DNA of 64,000 nucleotides from Streptomyces cylindrosporus (GTDB taxonomy: Bacteria; Actinomycetota; Actinomycetes; Streptomycetales; Streptomycetaceae). Shown one piece after another: positions 41,581-51,153 of this stretch (position 1 is its first letter; each line of letters starts with the position of its first letter). Location: NCBI RefSeq assembly GCF_022698165.1, contig NZ_JALDAY010000011.1:186001-250000 (forward strand). Reading direction: 5' to 3'. A model generated the notes under the pieces. The model did no database searches. It saw only the letters and a program-made list of their open reading frames with translations, and was not told the DNA's origin. Position numbers and translations under genes: made by a program.

Positions 41581-43302
41581 CTACTGCTGGGTCTTCTCCT
41601 GCCAGCCCTGCAGCACCGACTTGAACTGCTTGCTGGTGGTCGCCCAGTCGTCCGCGGGCGAGGAGACGTAGATCGCGTACTCGGTGCCCTCCGCCGACAT
41701 GTATGTCTCCTCGACCGCGCGCCGCGGTCCGGGGAAATCGGCGGCCGTGCCCTCGGTCCAGGTGTACTCCCAGATGCCGCCGGGGCGGTCGCGGTAGGTG
41801 TTCTTCTCCAGCCGCACCCGGTGGTAGTCGGAGATGCGCTTGGTGAGCTGCCCCTCCAGGTTCAGCTGGTGCGAGTAGGCGTCCGCGAAGTCCGGCGAGG
41901 TGTCGATGGCGATCCGGACGAAGTGGTCGCCGCCGTCCGGCGTGTAGTCGACCTGCCTGATGTCGCCGTCCACGCCGAAGACCTTCCGCGACCAGCCCTC
42001 GGGCAGGTAGACGCTGAAGCCCCAGGGGTCGTCGTACCGCTTCCAGCTGGCGGGAACGTTCCCGTTCGCGTTCCCGGTCGGCGAGCTCGACGCCGACGGG
42101 CTCGGCGAGGTGGACGGGCCCACGCTTCCGGAACCGCCCGTGTCCCGCCCCTGGTCCCACTGCTGGTACGCGAAGGCCGCGCCGCCACCCACGACCGCGG
42201 CGAGGACGAGCGTGAGGAGGGCGGTGCGCAGCCGCCGGCGCTTCTTCGGCGCGGGAGCGGTGGCCGAGGGGTGGCCCGGACCGCCCATGCCGGTCGGCCC
42301 GATCGTCGTCGGCCCGGTGACCGGGGGGTACGGCGTCGCGGAGCCGGTCCGCGGCGTCGTACCGCCGAATCCGTTCGTACCGGTGTGGCCGGTGTGGCCG
42401 GTGTGGTGGCCGCCGGTCCCCGTCTCGTAGCGCGGGCCGCCGTGCTGGGTCGGGACATAGGCCTGCGCCGAGTGCGAGCGGCGGCCCTCGGCCGCCTCGG
42501 CGAGCATGTGCTCCGCCTCGGTCGCGTCCGGACGGTCGGCGGGGTCCTTGGCCAGCAGCGCGCGGAGGACGGGCCCGAGCGGACCGGCGTAGCGCGGCTC
42601 GCCGGCCTCCTCCTCGACGACCGCCTGCATGGTGGTCAGCGGCGAGGTACGGCGGAACGGCGACCGGCCCTCCACCGCGGTGTAGAGGGTGGCGCCGAGC
42701 GCCCACAGGTCGGAGGCGGGGCCCGGGTCATGGCCGCGGACGCGCTCGGGGGCGAGGTAGTCGACGGAGCCGACGACCTCGCCGGTGCGGGTGATCGTCG
42801 TATCGCCCTCGATCTGGGCGATGCCGAAGTCGGTGAGGAGGACGCGGCCGTCGTGGCCGATGAGGACGTTGCCGGGCTTCACGTCACGGTGCAGGACGCC
42901 CGCGGAGTGCGCGGCGCGCAGCGCCCGCAGCACCCACAGCCCGATCCGGGCGGCCTCAACGGGCTCGACACGGCCGCGCTCCTTGACCGCGTCGGCGAGC
43001 GAGTAGCCCTCGACGAGCTCCATGACGATCCACGGCCGCCCGTCGTGTTCGAGCACGTCATGGACGGTGACCACGGCGGAGTGGTTGATGCGCGCGGCGG
43101 CGCGCGCCTCGGCACGGGTGCGCGCGAGCAGCCGCTCCCGGTCGCTCTCCGAGACGTAGAGCGCGGCGGTCAACTCCTTGATCGCGACAGCCCGGTGCAG
43201 CACCTCGTCGTGTGCGCGCCACACGCGGCCCATGCCGCCGCTGCCGATCGAGTCGGCGAGCCGGTAGCGGCCCGCGACAAGCTGGCCCTGCATCTGATTC
43301 AC
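41581..43302 (-). CDS. Membrane Ser/Thr protein kinase (cluster kinase 4)
   Basis: The 573-residue kinase has GSGGMG, VAIKEL, HRDVKPGN and DFG. After a linker rich in Thr and Gly and one helix (TALLTLVLAAVVGGGAAFAY), an outer domain of about 140 residues starts at 'GFSVYLPEGW'. The start is GTG at 43302 (VNQMQGQL), preferred over ATGs at 43356 and 43386, because the neighbouring kinases begin just ahead of the GRYRL motif. Confidence 0.85.
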   Translation of the reverse strand: MNQMQGQLVAGRYRLADSIGSGGMGRVWRAHDEVLHRAVAIKELTAALYVSESDRERLLARTRAEARAAARINHSAVVTVHDVLEHDGRPWIVMELVEGYSLADAVKERGRVEPVEAARIGLWVLRALRAAHSAGVLHRDVKPGNVLIGHDGRVLLTDFGIAQIEGDTTITRTGEVVGSVDYLAPERVRGHDPGPASDLWALGATLYTAVEGRSPFRRTSPLTTMQAVVEEEAGEPRYAGPLGPVLRALLAKDPADRPDATEAEHMLAEAAEGRRSHSAQAYVPTQHGGPRYETGTGGHHTGHTGHTGTNGFGGTTPRTGSATPYPPVTGPTTIGPTGMGGPGHPSATAPAPKKRRRLRTALLTLVLAAVVGGGAAFAYQQWDQGRDTGGSGSVGPSTSPSPSASSSPTGNANGNVPASWKRYDDPWGFSVYLPEGWSRKVFGVDGDIRQVDYTPDGGDHFVRIAIDTSPDFADAYSHQLNLEGQLTKRISDYHRVRLEKNTYRDRPGGIWEYTWTEGTAADFPGPRRAVEETYMSAEGTEYAIYVSSPADDWATTSKQFKSVLQGWQEKTQQ

Positions 43303-43447
43303 GTTGCCCCGCAATGGTCTTGACAGGGTCAGACTAAGTACCGTGCCCCCGTCCATGGAACCAGCGAAGCCCCAAGGTGACAGCACTGTGACGGTTGTCG
43401 CTTTCCGGGGACTCCCCGGAGCTCCCCGGGGCTCCCGGGTGTGACTG

Positions 43448-46400
43448 TCAGCCCGTGTACGTGTACGTCGCGTAAGCCTGCTCGTACAGCTTCGTCACCT
43501 CGTCGCGCTGGGACTCCGGCCCACGCACCTGTACGACGTGGTAGCGCCCGTCGATCAGGATCGCGAGGTTGCGCACATACAGGTCGCGTCCGCTGCCGTC
43601 GGTCCAGGTGAACTGTCCCTCGGCCATGGTCCGCGTGCCCACCGTGATGGTCCGCAGCCCGGTCGCGGTGGCCCAACTGGAGCTGCGGTACGGCTGCAGC
43701 TCGTGCTCCTCGTCGCGCTGGTACGCCATCGGGTCGCTGCCGTAGGTCACGGCGCCGTCCCGGCCCGGCACGACGATCAGCTCGAAGTCGCCCTTGGAGT
43801 AGACGATCTGGTTCCAGCTGTTCTTGTCCGCCCGCGACCAGCCCTTGGCGACGGCGACCTGGAAGCCCTCGGGGTCCTTGCGCAGGGTGAACCCGGCGCC
43901 GACGTCGGGGTCGGTGGTCTGCGTCTGCGTGGCCCCCGCCGACTTGGAGGGAGTGGGACTGTCGGCGGCCTTGGTCGAGGACTGATCGGGCTGCGGCTGA
44001 CTACTGGCACTCTGGTCGGACCGCTCGGGCGCGGGACTGACCTGCCCGGCGGCACCGGTCCTGTCCTCCCCGCTCGCGCCGCTGTCGTCCCCGGCCTTCG
44101 GCATGAAGAGCATGGCGTACGCGATGGCGCCAGCGAGCAGCAGCAGGATGAGCAGGAGGAGCGTACGGCCGAGCTTGCGGGGCGAGCCCGCCTGCTCCTT
44201 GGCCCGCTTGTGCCGGCCGTGCGGGGTGGTCGCGGGCAGCCCGGCCTTCCGCCGCCGCACGAGCTCGCCCCGCCGCCGTACGACGGGCAGCCGGCTGACG
44301 TCGACGGGCGGCGCGGCGACGACGTGCGCGCCGGCGTCGGGCTCCGGCGCGGACCGCACGAGCGAGCGCAGCCAGCCCCTGACTTCCTCGAAGTCCAGCC
44401 GCTCGGTCGGGTCCTGGCGCAGCAACGACTCGACGACCGGCCTCAGCGGCCCGCACTCCTCGGCGAAGGCCGGCGGCTCGGCACACACCATCTGCACGAG
44501 CTCGGCGGTCGACTCCTCGGGATAGGGCGCATGCCCCTGCACGGCCCGGAACAGCAGTGCCCCGAGCGCCCACAGATCGGTGGCGGGCCCGATCGGCGCC
44601 GCCAACTGCCAGTTCTCGTGCACGGGCCCGGCCTGCTCGGGCGCCCACCGCTCGGTGACGGGCCCCACAACAGCCATCCGAGCCTGCCGCGCCCGCTCGG
44701 CAGCGAGCGCGGTGGCGGGGCCGCGGGGTGGGGCGGGGGGCGGGGCGGGGGTACCGGCTACCAAGTCGTGCCAGTGGGTGGGGGGTTGGGGGGTGGGGGA
44801 GGGGTGGGAGGAGGGTGCTTCGGGGGCGGGGGAAGGGTGGGGGGAGGGTGCGTCGAGGGCGGGGGTGCCTTCGGGAGCGAGGGCGGGCATGCCGGGTGCG
44901 GGACTCCCGCCGAAGCCGGGGCCCGGGAGGCCGGTCGGGGGTGCCGTGTCCAGGTCGGCGGGGCCGTTGCCCGTGGCACCGGCAGCCGCGCCGCCGTTCC
45001 CGGCAACGCCACGCGGAGTGGCCCCGTGCCAGGACGTGCCGCCCACGCCGTAGGGGTCGGCGATCTGCCCCGGCGGCGTGACGCTGCTGCGGGCATCCTG
45101 CACGCCTTCGCCGGAGGCGTACGGCTGTGCGGTGCCGTTGGCAGCCGGGCCGACAGTGCCCTCACCGGGCGCATACGGTTGCAGCGCCGAACCGTTGGCC
45201 TGGCCGGCGGAGCCGACGTCACCGGCCGGGTGGGCCTGCGCCGAGCCGTAGGCCTGGTCCCCGAGGCTGCCGTCAACGGCCGGGGCGGACTGTGCTGAAC
45301 CGTTGGCCTGCCCGCCGAAGCCACCGTCACCGCCCGGGTGAGCGTGTGCCGAACCGTAGCCCTGGCCCGCCAGGCCGCCGTCACCGCCGGGGGCAGCCTG
45401 TGCTGAACCGTTGGCCTGCCCCCCGAAGCCGACGTCACCAGCCGAATGGGCCTGCGCCGAACCGTAACCCTGGCCCACCACGCCGCCGTCACCGGCCGGA
45501 TACGCCTGCGTCGCACCGTTGCCCGTCGCGCCGACCCCGCCCTCGGGTGCCAGGCGCGCTCCCGGCAGGGCCGCGCGGCCGTTCTGCGCCTCCTGCACCC
45601 TGGCCGCCGCCCGGGCGCCCGCCCGATACGCGGCGATGGCCCCGGCCCGCGCCGCCCTGACGTCGCCGCCGCTCGCAAGAGCCTTGGGAGCGAGGGCCCC
45701 CGCCCCACCACTCCGTTGCCCCGAATCCGTCTCCGCACTCGGCAACCCGCCGGCCGAACGCGCCCTGATGGCAGCACTCCGAGCAGCCACAGGATCCATA
45801 CCGCCAGGAGCCGCGCCCCCCTGCGCCCCTCCTATGCCGACGTGGCCACCCGGCCCACCGGACAGGCCACCGGGACCGCCACGCCCCAGGGCACCGCCAC
45901 CAGGACCACCCGGGCCACCCGGGCCACCGAACGTACCGCCGACACCGCCGCTGCCATGCCCTCCAGTGCCACCGCCACCGCCACGGGCACCGGCACCGCC
46001 CCCGTCACCACTTCCGCCCCCGACCCCGCCGTCACCCGCCGGCGCCGGTACCGGGTCGTAGCCGCACAGGGCCTCCTCCGCCGCGCCCACCGCCAGGCCC
46101 GTCAGCATCACGCGGCCGTCGTCGCAGATCAGCACGGTACGGGCGGTGATGTTCCGGTGTACCCAGCCATGCGCGTGCAGCACCCGCAACGCCATCAGCA
46201 CGTCGGACGCGACCTCAGCCGCCCGGTACGGCGTCAGCGGCTTCTCCGCGAGGAACGCCGCCAGCGGCCGCGCCGCCACGAACTCGCTCACGATCCACAG
46301 CGACCCACCCTCGGCGAACACGTCGAAGACCTGGTCGAGCCGAGGATGATCGGGTATTCGCGCCGCGGCCTGCGCCGCCTCCACCGCGCGCCGCACGGCG

Positions 46401-46666
46401 GGATCCGTCGGCCGGCGCGGCCCCGTACGCGTCGGCGACCGTCGAGCCCCCCGCTCCCGGGGCTCACGCGCCGTGAACCCGTCGGGCAGCCCCTCCGCGT
46501 CGAGCACCTCCGCCTCGACGACCTCCGGCAACGGCACCTGCCGGACGAGGACTTCCTGCCCGCTGTACGTGTCGAAGGCGCGGGTCTCGGTGAGTTCGTA
46601 CTCGTCGGAGGGCGGCAGCGGCAGGCGGTAGCGGTCGGCGAGAACCCGACCCGCGTAGTCGTCCAC
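43448..46666 (-). CDS. Pseudokinase with a ~490-residue low-complexity insertion
   Basis: The 1072-residue protein has the fold landmarks of the neighbouring kinases, but the catalytic residues are replaced. The ATP-binding Lys site reads LVRQ (Arg42), HRD reads HRN (172), and the DFG region reads LTGLAVG (188-194). A Gly/Ala-rich segment of about 490 residues with 18-21-residue repeats (QANGSAQ, AGDVG) then separates this from 'ERWAPEQAG' and 'DLWALGALLFRA', which are the APE and subdomain IX equivalents. The insertion is therefore in the activation loop. One helix (TLLLLILLLLAGAIAYAM) and an outer domain starting 'GFQVAVAKGW' follow. GTG 46666 has GGAGG 4 bases before it. Confidence 0.8.
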   Translation of the reverse strand: MDDYAGRVLADRYRLPLPPSDEYELTETRAFDTYSGQEVLVRQVPLPEVVEAEVLDAEGLPDGFTAREPRERGARRSPTRTGPRRPTDPAVRRAVEAAQAAARIPDHPRLDQVFDVFAEGGSLWIVSEFVAARPLAAFLAEKPLTPYRAAEVASDVLMALRVLHAHGWVHRNITARTVLICDDGRVMLTGLAVGAAEEALCGYDPVPAPAGDGGVGGGSGDGGGAGARGGGGGTGGHGSGGVGGTFGGPGGPGGPGGGALGRGGPGGLSGGPGGHVGIGGAQGGAAPGGMDPVAARSAAIRARSAGGLPSAETDSGQRSGGAGALAPKALASGGDVRAARAGAIAAYRAGARAAARVQEAQNGRAALPGARLAPEGGVGATGNGATQAYPAGDGGVVGQGYGSAQAHSAGDVGFGGQANGSAQAAPGGDGGLAGQGYGSAHAHPGGDGGFGGQANGSAQSAPAVDGSLGDQAYGSAQAHPAGDVGSAGQANGSALQPYAPGEGTVGPAANGTAQPYASGEGVQDARSSVTPPGQIADPYGVGGTSWHGATPRGVAGNGGAAAGATGNGPADLDTAPPTGLPGPGFGGSPAPGMPALAPEGTPALDAPSPHPSPAPEAPSSHPSPTPQPPTHWHDLVAGTPAPPPAPPRGPATALAAERARQARMAVVGPVTERWAPEQAGPVHENWQLAAPIGPATDLWALGALLFRAVQGHAPYPEESTAELVQMVCAEPPAFAEECGPLRPVVESLLRQDPTERLDFEEVRGWLRSLVRSAPEPDAGAHVVAAPPVDVSRLPVVRRRGELVRRRKAGLPATTPHGRHKRAKEQAGSPRKLGRTLLLLILLLLAGAIAYAMLFMPKAGDDSGASGEDRTGAAGQVSPAPERSDQSASSQPQPDQSSTKAADSPTPSKSAGATQTQTTDPDVGAGFTLRKDPEGFQVAVAKGWSRADKNSWNQIVYSKGDFELIVVPGRDGAVTYGSDPMAYQRDEEHELQPYRSSSWATATGLRTITVGTRTMAEGQFTWTDGSGRDLYVRNLAILIDGRYHVVQVRGPESQRDEVTKLYEQAYATYTYTG

Positions 46667-46823
46667 ATTGCCTCCCTCGGCCGCCCGGTTGGTCAATTCC
46701 GTTCGCCTTGTGCCCCGTTCCGGACGCATACCCGGATGCGTACGGTCCGCAAGCCTTCACGATACGTGCCGGAGGCAACCTGCAAAGAGCGGATGCCGGA
46801 TCTCATTCCTCAAACACGCACAG

Positions 46824-49217
46824 TTACTTCGACGACTCGGGCTCGAACGTGTTCGCGAGCGTCTTCCACGTGTCCTTACGAAGCTCAGTGCCCCAATTGA
46901 CCGCTTTCGCGGTGTACATCAGCGCATACCCGAGATGACTGTTGACGACGAACCCGCGGTCGATCGTCCGGTACTCGGTCCCGCTCTCCACATAGGTGAA
47001 CTCCCAGTCGGCCGTGTTCCAGCCGCGGTAGCTCACCTCCTCTATTCGGATCTTCCGGTACTGCGAGCGCGTCATGTAGCGCTCCTGGTTCTTCCAGTCG
47101 GCCACCGGGTCGCTCTTGGGCGTGCTGGTCCAGGCGACCAGCAGCTTCTGCCCGTCGGGCCCGGTGAACCGGTCCCCCGCGGCCCCCGTCGACTCGTACT
47201 TCCACCCCTTGGGCAACCCGATCGAGTACCCCTGACCGCCCTTGTACGTCTTCTCGACCGCGCTGCCACCGGACGAACCGTCAACCCCCGCACCGCTGCC
47301 ACCGGACGCGGACGGACTGTTGCTGGGCGTGCTCCCGCCCGCCGCGGCACCGGGAGACGCCGTCGAACCGCTGCCCGTCCCGCTCCCGCCGCTCTTGTCC
47401 TCCTTGGTGTCGGCACTCGCCGACGCGCTCGCAACGGCCTTGCCGCCACCGCCCTTCGCCCCGTCGGAGCTCTTGCCGTCGTCCCCGCTCAGCGTGATCG
47501 CCAGCACGGTCCCGAGCACCGCCAGCGCCACGACCACGGCGATGATCACCAGGGTCCGCTTCGGCACCACATCGGTGATCGGCGCCCTCGGCACGGGCCG
47601 CGGCGGCAGCTCCGGCAGATCCGGCGGCGTCATCTTGGGCCATCCCGAACTCGCCCCGCCCGCGGCTCCCTTGGCAGAGCCCGCGGAGGAAGCAGCTGCG
47701 GAAGATGCCGACCCGGAGGAGGCAGACCCCGAGGAACTCGAGGACCCCGAGGTAGAGGAGAAGCCGGACGAGCCCTTGGCGCCCGCGGACGTCGAGGAAC
47801 CCACCGGGGCACCCGCCGCCGACCTGCCACCGGACCTGGCCGGCGGAACAGGCGGAGCAGACGGAGCAGACGGAGCGGGCGGAGCAGACGGCGACGACGA
47901 AGCCGCCCCCGCCACCGCGGCGGAGCCCGAAGCAGCAGAACCCGAACCCCCCGCAGCCTTACCACCAGAACCGGAACCAGAACCGGAACCAGAACCGGAC
48001 ACCGAACCGGAACCGGCCCCTGTCCGCGTCCCCGCTCCGGCCGCCCCGGCCACCCCGGCGCTCCCAGCCACCCCGGCCGACCCACCCGACGCACTCCCGC
48101 CGGTCTCCGAACCCGCCTTGCCGCTCCCCGACTTCCCCCGGGACGCGGCCGCCGATCCGGCCGCCGACCCCGCGGCCACCGCGGCCTTGCGCATCGAACG
48201 CAGCGCCCCGCGCAGCTTCTCCGCCGCCTCCTCGCCCCGCTTGCCGACGGAGCCACCCGAACTCCCCTTGCCCGAAGGCCCGTCGGGCTGCGCCGGGATC
48301 GGCACGACCCGGGTCGCGTCGGCCGGCGGCTCCGGCTCGGCGGCCTTCGGCTCGGGCGCGTGGATCACCGCGTTGAACATCGCCCGGGCCCCCGCGTCGT
48401 CCAGCCGCTTCGCCGGGTCCTTGGTGAGCAGCCCGTAGATGACGTCCTTCAGCGGCCCGGCGTTCTTCGGCTCCTCCAGCGGCTCCGTCATCACCGCGGT
48501 CAGCGTCGCGATCGCCGACCCCTTGTCATACGGCGGCACGCCCTCGACCGCCGCGTACAGCAGTCCGCCGAGCGACCACAGGTCGGCCGCGGGGCCCGGC
48601 TTGTGCCCGCGGGCCCGCTCCGGGGAGATGTAGGAGGGCGCGCCGACGAGCATGCCGGTCGAGGTGATGGACGGGTCGCCCTCGACCTGGGCGATGCCGA
48701 AGTCGGTGAGCACGACGCGGTCGGTGTCGGACTCCAGCAGCACGTTGGACGGCTTCACGTCACGGTGCAGGATGCCCTCGCGGTGCGCCGAACGCAGCAC
48801 GTCGAGTATCGCGAGCCCCACCTCCGCCGCCCGCTTCGGCTCCAGCAGGCCGTCCTCCCGGATGACCTCGGCCAGCGACTTGCCCTCGACGAGCTCCATC
48901 ACGATCCAGGGCCGGTCGTCCTCCTCGACCACGTCGAAGACCGTCACCGCGCTGTTGTTGCGGATCCGCGCGATCGCCTTGGCCTCGCGCAGCGTCCGTG
49001 TGATCAGCCGGCGCTTCTCGTCCTCGTCGATGTTCGACGGGAACCGCAGCTCCTTGACGGCCACCGTCCGGCCCAGGGTCTCGTCCTCTGCCCGCCACAC
49101 CGTGCCCATGCCGCCGCGGCCGAGCACCCCTCCCAGCCGGTACCGCCCGGCGAGAAGACGCTCGTTCTTGTCCTGACGAGTGTCCTGACGAGATGTCCCC
49201 GCCCGCTCCTCCGACAT
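46824..49217 (-). CDS. Membrane Ser/Thr protein kinase (cluster kinase 6)
   Basis: The 797-residue kinase has GRGGMG, VAVKEL, HRDVKPSN and DFG intact. A linker of about 250 residues of Ser/Gly/Ala (SGSGSASGS type) contains an Arg/Lys-rich start. One helix (TLVIIAVVVALAVLGTVLAITL) precedes an outer domain of about 130 residues starting 'GYSIGLPKGW'. ATG 49217 (MSEERAG) was chosen; the longer frame to 49265 is less likely. It is the most upstream gene of the kinase cluster on this strand. Confidence 0.88.
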   Translation of the reverse strand: MSEERAGTSRQDTRQDKNERLLAGRYRLGGVLGRGGMGTVWRAEDETLGRTVAVKELRFPSNIDEDEKRRLITRTLREAKAIARIRNNSAVTVFDVVEEDDRPWIVMELVEGKSLAEVIREDGLLEPKRAAEVGLAILDVLRSAHREGILHRDVKPSNVLLESDTDRVVLTDFGIAQVEGDPSITSTGMLVGAPSYISPERARGHKPGPAADLWSLGGLLYAAVEGVPPYDKGSAIATLTAVMTEPLEEPKNAGPLKDVIYGLLTKDPAKRLDDAGARAMFNAVIHAPEPKAAEPEPPADATRVVPIPAQPDGPSGKGSSGGSVGKRGEEAAEKLRGALRSMRKAAVAAGSAAGSAAASRGKSGSGKAGSETGGSASGGSAGVAGSAGVAGAAGAGTRTGAGSGSVSGSGSGSGSGSGGKAAGGSGSAASGSAAVAGAASSSPSAPPAPSAPSAPPVPPARSGGRSAAGAPVGSSTSAGAKGSSGFSSTSGSSSSSGSASSGSASSAAASSAGSAKGAAGGASSGWPKMTPPDLPELPPRPVPRAPITDVVPKRTLVIIAVVVALAVLGTVLAITLSGDDGKSSDGAKGGGGKAVASASASADTKEDKSGGSGTGSGSTASPGAAAGGSTPSNSPSASGGSGAGVDGSSGGSAVEKTYKGGQGYSIGLPKGWKYESTGAAGDRFTGPDGQKLLVAWTSTPKSDPVADWKNQERYMTRSQYRKIRIEEVSYRGWNTADWEFTYVESGTEYRTIDRGFVVNSHLGYALMYTAKAVNWGTELRKDTWKTLANTFEPESSK

Positions 49218-49704
49218 GCGTCCCCTCATACAACCCGCCCTGACAGAGCCTCCATTGTCCCTCACCCGACAAGTGCCCGACGCCTAGGGTGCCCCTGTTC
49301 CCGCACGAGGCCCCGGACACCGGTTCGACACCGCCCCCGTCCCCCCGCGCCCCCACGAACGGCCCCACACAACCACCTCAAAGCCCCCACCCAGCCACGG
49401 CCCACGGCGCACCCCACGCAGATCCGCCGCGGTGCCCCGGGGGGCGACCCTCACGGGTCTGTCGCGGTGCCCTGGAGGACAGCCCTCGCGGGTCTGTCGC
49501 GGTGTCCTGGGGGACGGCCCTCGCGGGTCTGCCGCGATGCCCGAGGACAGCCCACGCGGGCCCGCCGCGATTCCCGGGAACAGCCCACGCAAGTCCACCG
49601 CCGGTCCCGAGGACAGCCCCCCGCAAGTCCACCGCCGGTCCCGGCGGCGACCCGCACAGGTCCGCCCTGCATGATGGCCCGCAACAAGGAAGGGACCCCC
49701 CACG
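49218..49704. other. Intergenic region (487 bp) with a minisatellite
   Basis: It contains the divergent promoter region of cluster kinase 6 and the serine hydrolase gene. Most of 49402-49668 is a tandem repeat. No reading frame here has a family signature. Confidence 0.5.
49402..49668. repeat. ~34-bp minisatellite, about seven to eight units
   Basis: Degenerate units of 32-38 bp share a core close to 'GACAGCCC-CGCGGGTCTG-CGCGG'. Unit starts are near 49402, 49440, 49475, 49510, 49543, 49577 and 49609. The purine/pyrimidine pattern decays towards the right end, as in an ageing slippage array. Confidence 0.75.
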
Positions 49705-50889
49705 ATGCCGTCGCTGAGGACGCTCCTGGCCGTGCCGGTGTCCCTGACCCTGCTGGCCCTCGCCCCGGCCACTACCACCAAGCCGCCACCCTCGACCCCT
49801 CCCCCAGCCACCGCCTCCACATCCCCGACCTCGGCCCCGGCCTCGGCCCCGACGACGGCCCCGACCGCAGACGCGATCCTCCACCTCCTCACCACCCAGG
49901 GCCGCGCCCCCGCCGCCGCCCTCCTCACCCGCGAGGAACCGAACACCCGCACCACGCCCAGCACCGCCGGCATCGGCACAGCCCCCGCCCCCACCCCCGT
50001 CACCAGCCCCATCACCACCCACTACGCCCAGGCCGGCCAGGACATCGCCCGCGCCGACCACTTCCGCGCCGGCAGCATCACCAAGACCTTCATCGCGACC
50101 GTCGTCCTCCAACTGGCCGCCGAACACCGCCTGTCGCTGGACGACACCGTCGAGCAGCACCTGCCCGGCCTGATCCGCGGCGCCGGCAACGACGGCCGCA
50201 CGATGACCCTGCGCGCCCTGCTCACCCACACCAGCGGCCTGAACGACTTCACCGTCGAAACCAAGGGCGTCGTCCCCCTCTCCCCGCTTCAGGCCGTACG
50301 CATCGCCCTCACCCACCCCCCGACCGACCCCGGCCGCTACCACTACTCCAACACCGACTACGTCCTGCTCGGCATGGTCATCCAGCAGGTCACCGGCCGC
50401 TCCTACGCCACCGAGGCCGAGCGGCGCATCATCGCTCCGCTGGGTCTGACCGGCACCTCCTTCCCCGGTTCCCGCACCTCCCTCCCCTCCCCGCACGGCC
50501 GCGCCTACGCCGCCGACGGAACCGACGTCACCGAGCTCGACCCGCGGGTGGCCGGGGCCGCGGGCGAGCTGGTGAGCACCCTCGCCGACCTGGACCGCTT
50601 CTACGCGGCGCTGCTCGGCGGCGAGCTGCTGCCCCCGCGCCTGCTGCGCGAGATGCTCGACACCCGTACCGCACACGGCCTGTACGGCATGGGCCTGTTT
50701 CCCCAGAAGCTGTCGTGCGGCATCACGGTGTGGGGGCACAACGGCCGTATCACCGGCAGCTACGTGCGCACCGCGGCCACCGTGGACGGTCGTCGCGTCC
50801 TCACCTTCCGGGTGAACACGACGGCGATCGCAGACCCCGACCTCGAACCGGCCCTGCTCACCGCCGAGTTCTGCCCCCGCACCTCGTAG
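49705..50889 (+). CDS. Secreted serine hydrolase (beta-lactamase class C / D-Ala-D-Ala carboxypeptidase-like)
   Basis: The 394-residue protein has a signal peptide (about residues 1-24) and a Thr/Pro/Ala-rich stretch to about residue 55. The catalytic domain has SITK (S124, K127), YSNTD (the YxN motif) and WGHNG (the KTG-equivalent HxG). This is the family of class C beta-lactamase-like esterases and D-Ala-D-Ala carboxypeptidases. Whether it hydrolyses beta-lactams cannot be decided. ATG 49705 is preceded by AAGGAAGGGA. It stands alone between the minisatellite and glpD. Confidence 0.82.
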   Translation: MPSLRTLLAVPVSLTLLALAPATTTKPPPSTPPPATASTSPTSAPASAPTTAPTADAILHLLTTQGRAPAAALLTREEPNTRTTPSTAGIGTAPAPTPVTSPITTHYAQAGQDIARADHFRAGSITKTFIATVVLQLAAEHRLSLDDTVEQHLPGLIRGAGNDGRTMTLRALLTHTSGLNDFTVETKGVVPLSPLQAVRIALTHPPTDPGRYHYSNTDYVLLGMVIQQVTGRSYATEAERRIIAPLGLTGTSFPGSRTSLPSPHGRAYAADGTDVTELDPRVAGAAGELVSTLADLDRFYAALLGGELLPPRLLREMLDTRTAHGLYGMGLFPQKLSCGITVWGHNGRITGSYVRTAATVDGRRVLTFRVNTTAIADPDLEPALLTAEFCPRTS

Positions 50890-50989
50890 AACGACCAGCT
50901 CCCGAACGAAGATCCCACTCCGCGACACCCGTTCGAGTGAACCGTTCACCGACGGTCCCCCAAGCGCCCCGGGGAGCACCCCCGAACGC

Positions 50990-51153
50990 CCTGGACATGC
51001 CCGGACACCTTGGACGTGCCCGGACACCCCAGATGCCCCAGACACCCCGGACGCCCAGATGTCCCAGACGCCCCGGACACCCCAGATGTCCCGGACGCCC
51101 CGGACGCCCAGATGCCCCAGACGCCCCAGACGCCCCGGACGCCCCCAGACCGC
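50990..51153. repeat. 9-bp based minisatellite between hydrolase gene and glpD
   Basis: Units close to CCCCAGACG, CCCCGGACG and CCCCAGATG alternate about 17 times, ending exactly at the glpD stop codon region. Both strands are open in several frames because the unit is a multiple of 3. Confidence 0.8.

Noticed and set aside
40021..43323. An 1100-codon open frame on the plus strand opposite two kinases.
   Set aside because: The kinases on the other strand have full motif sets; this frame is a shadow.
49402..49668. CRISPR-like array.
   Set aside because: The units are tandem without unique spacers, vary in length, and no cas genes are near.
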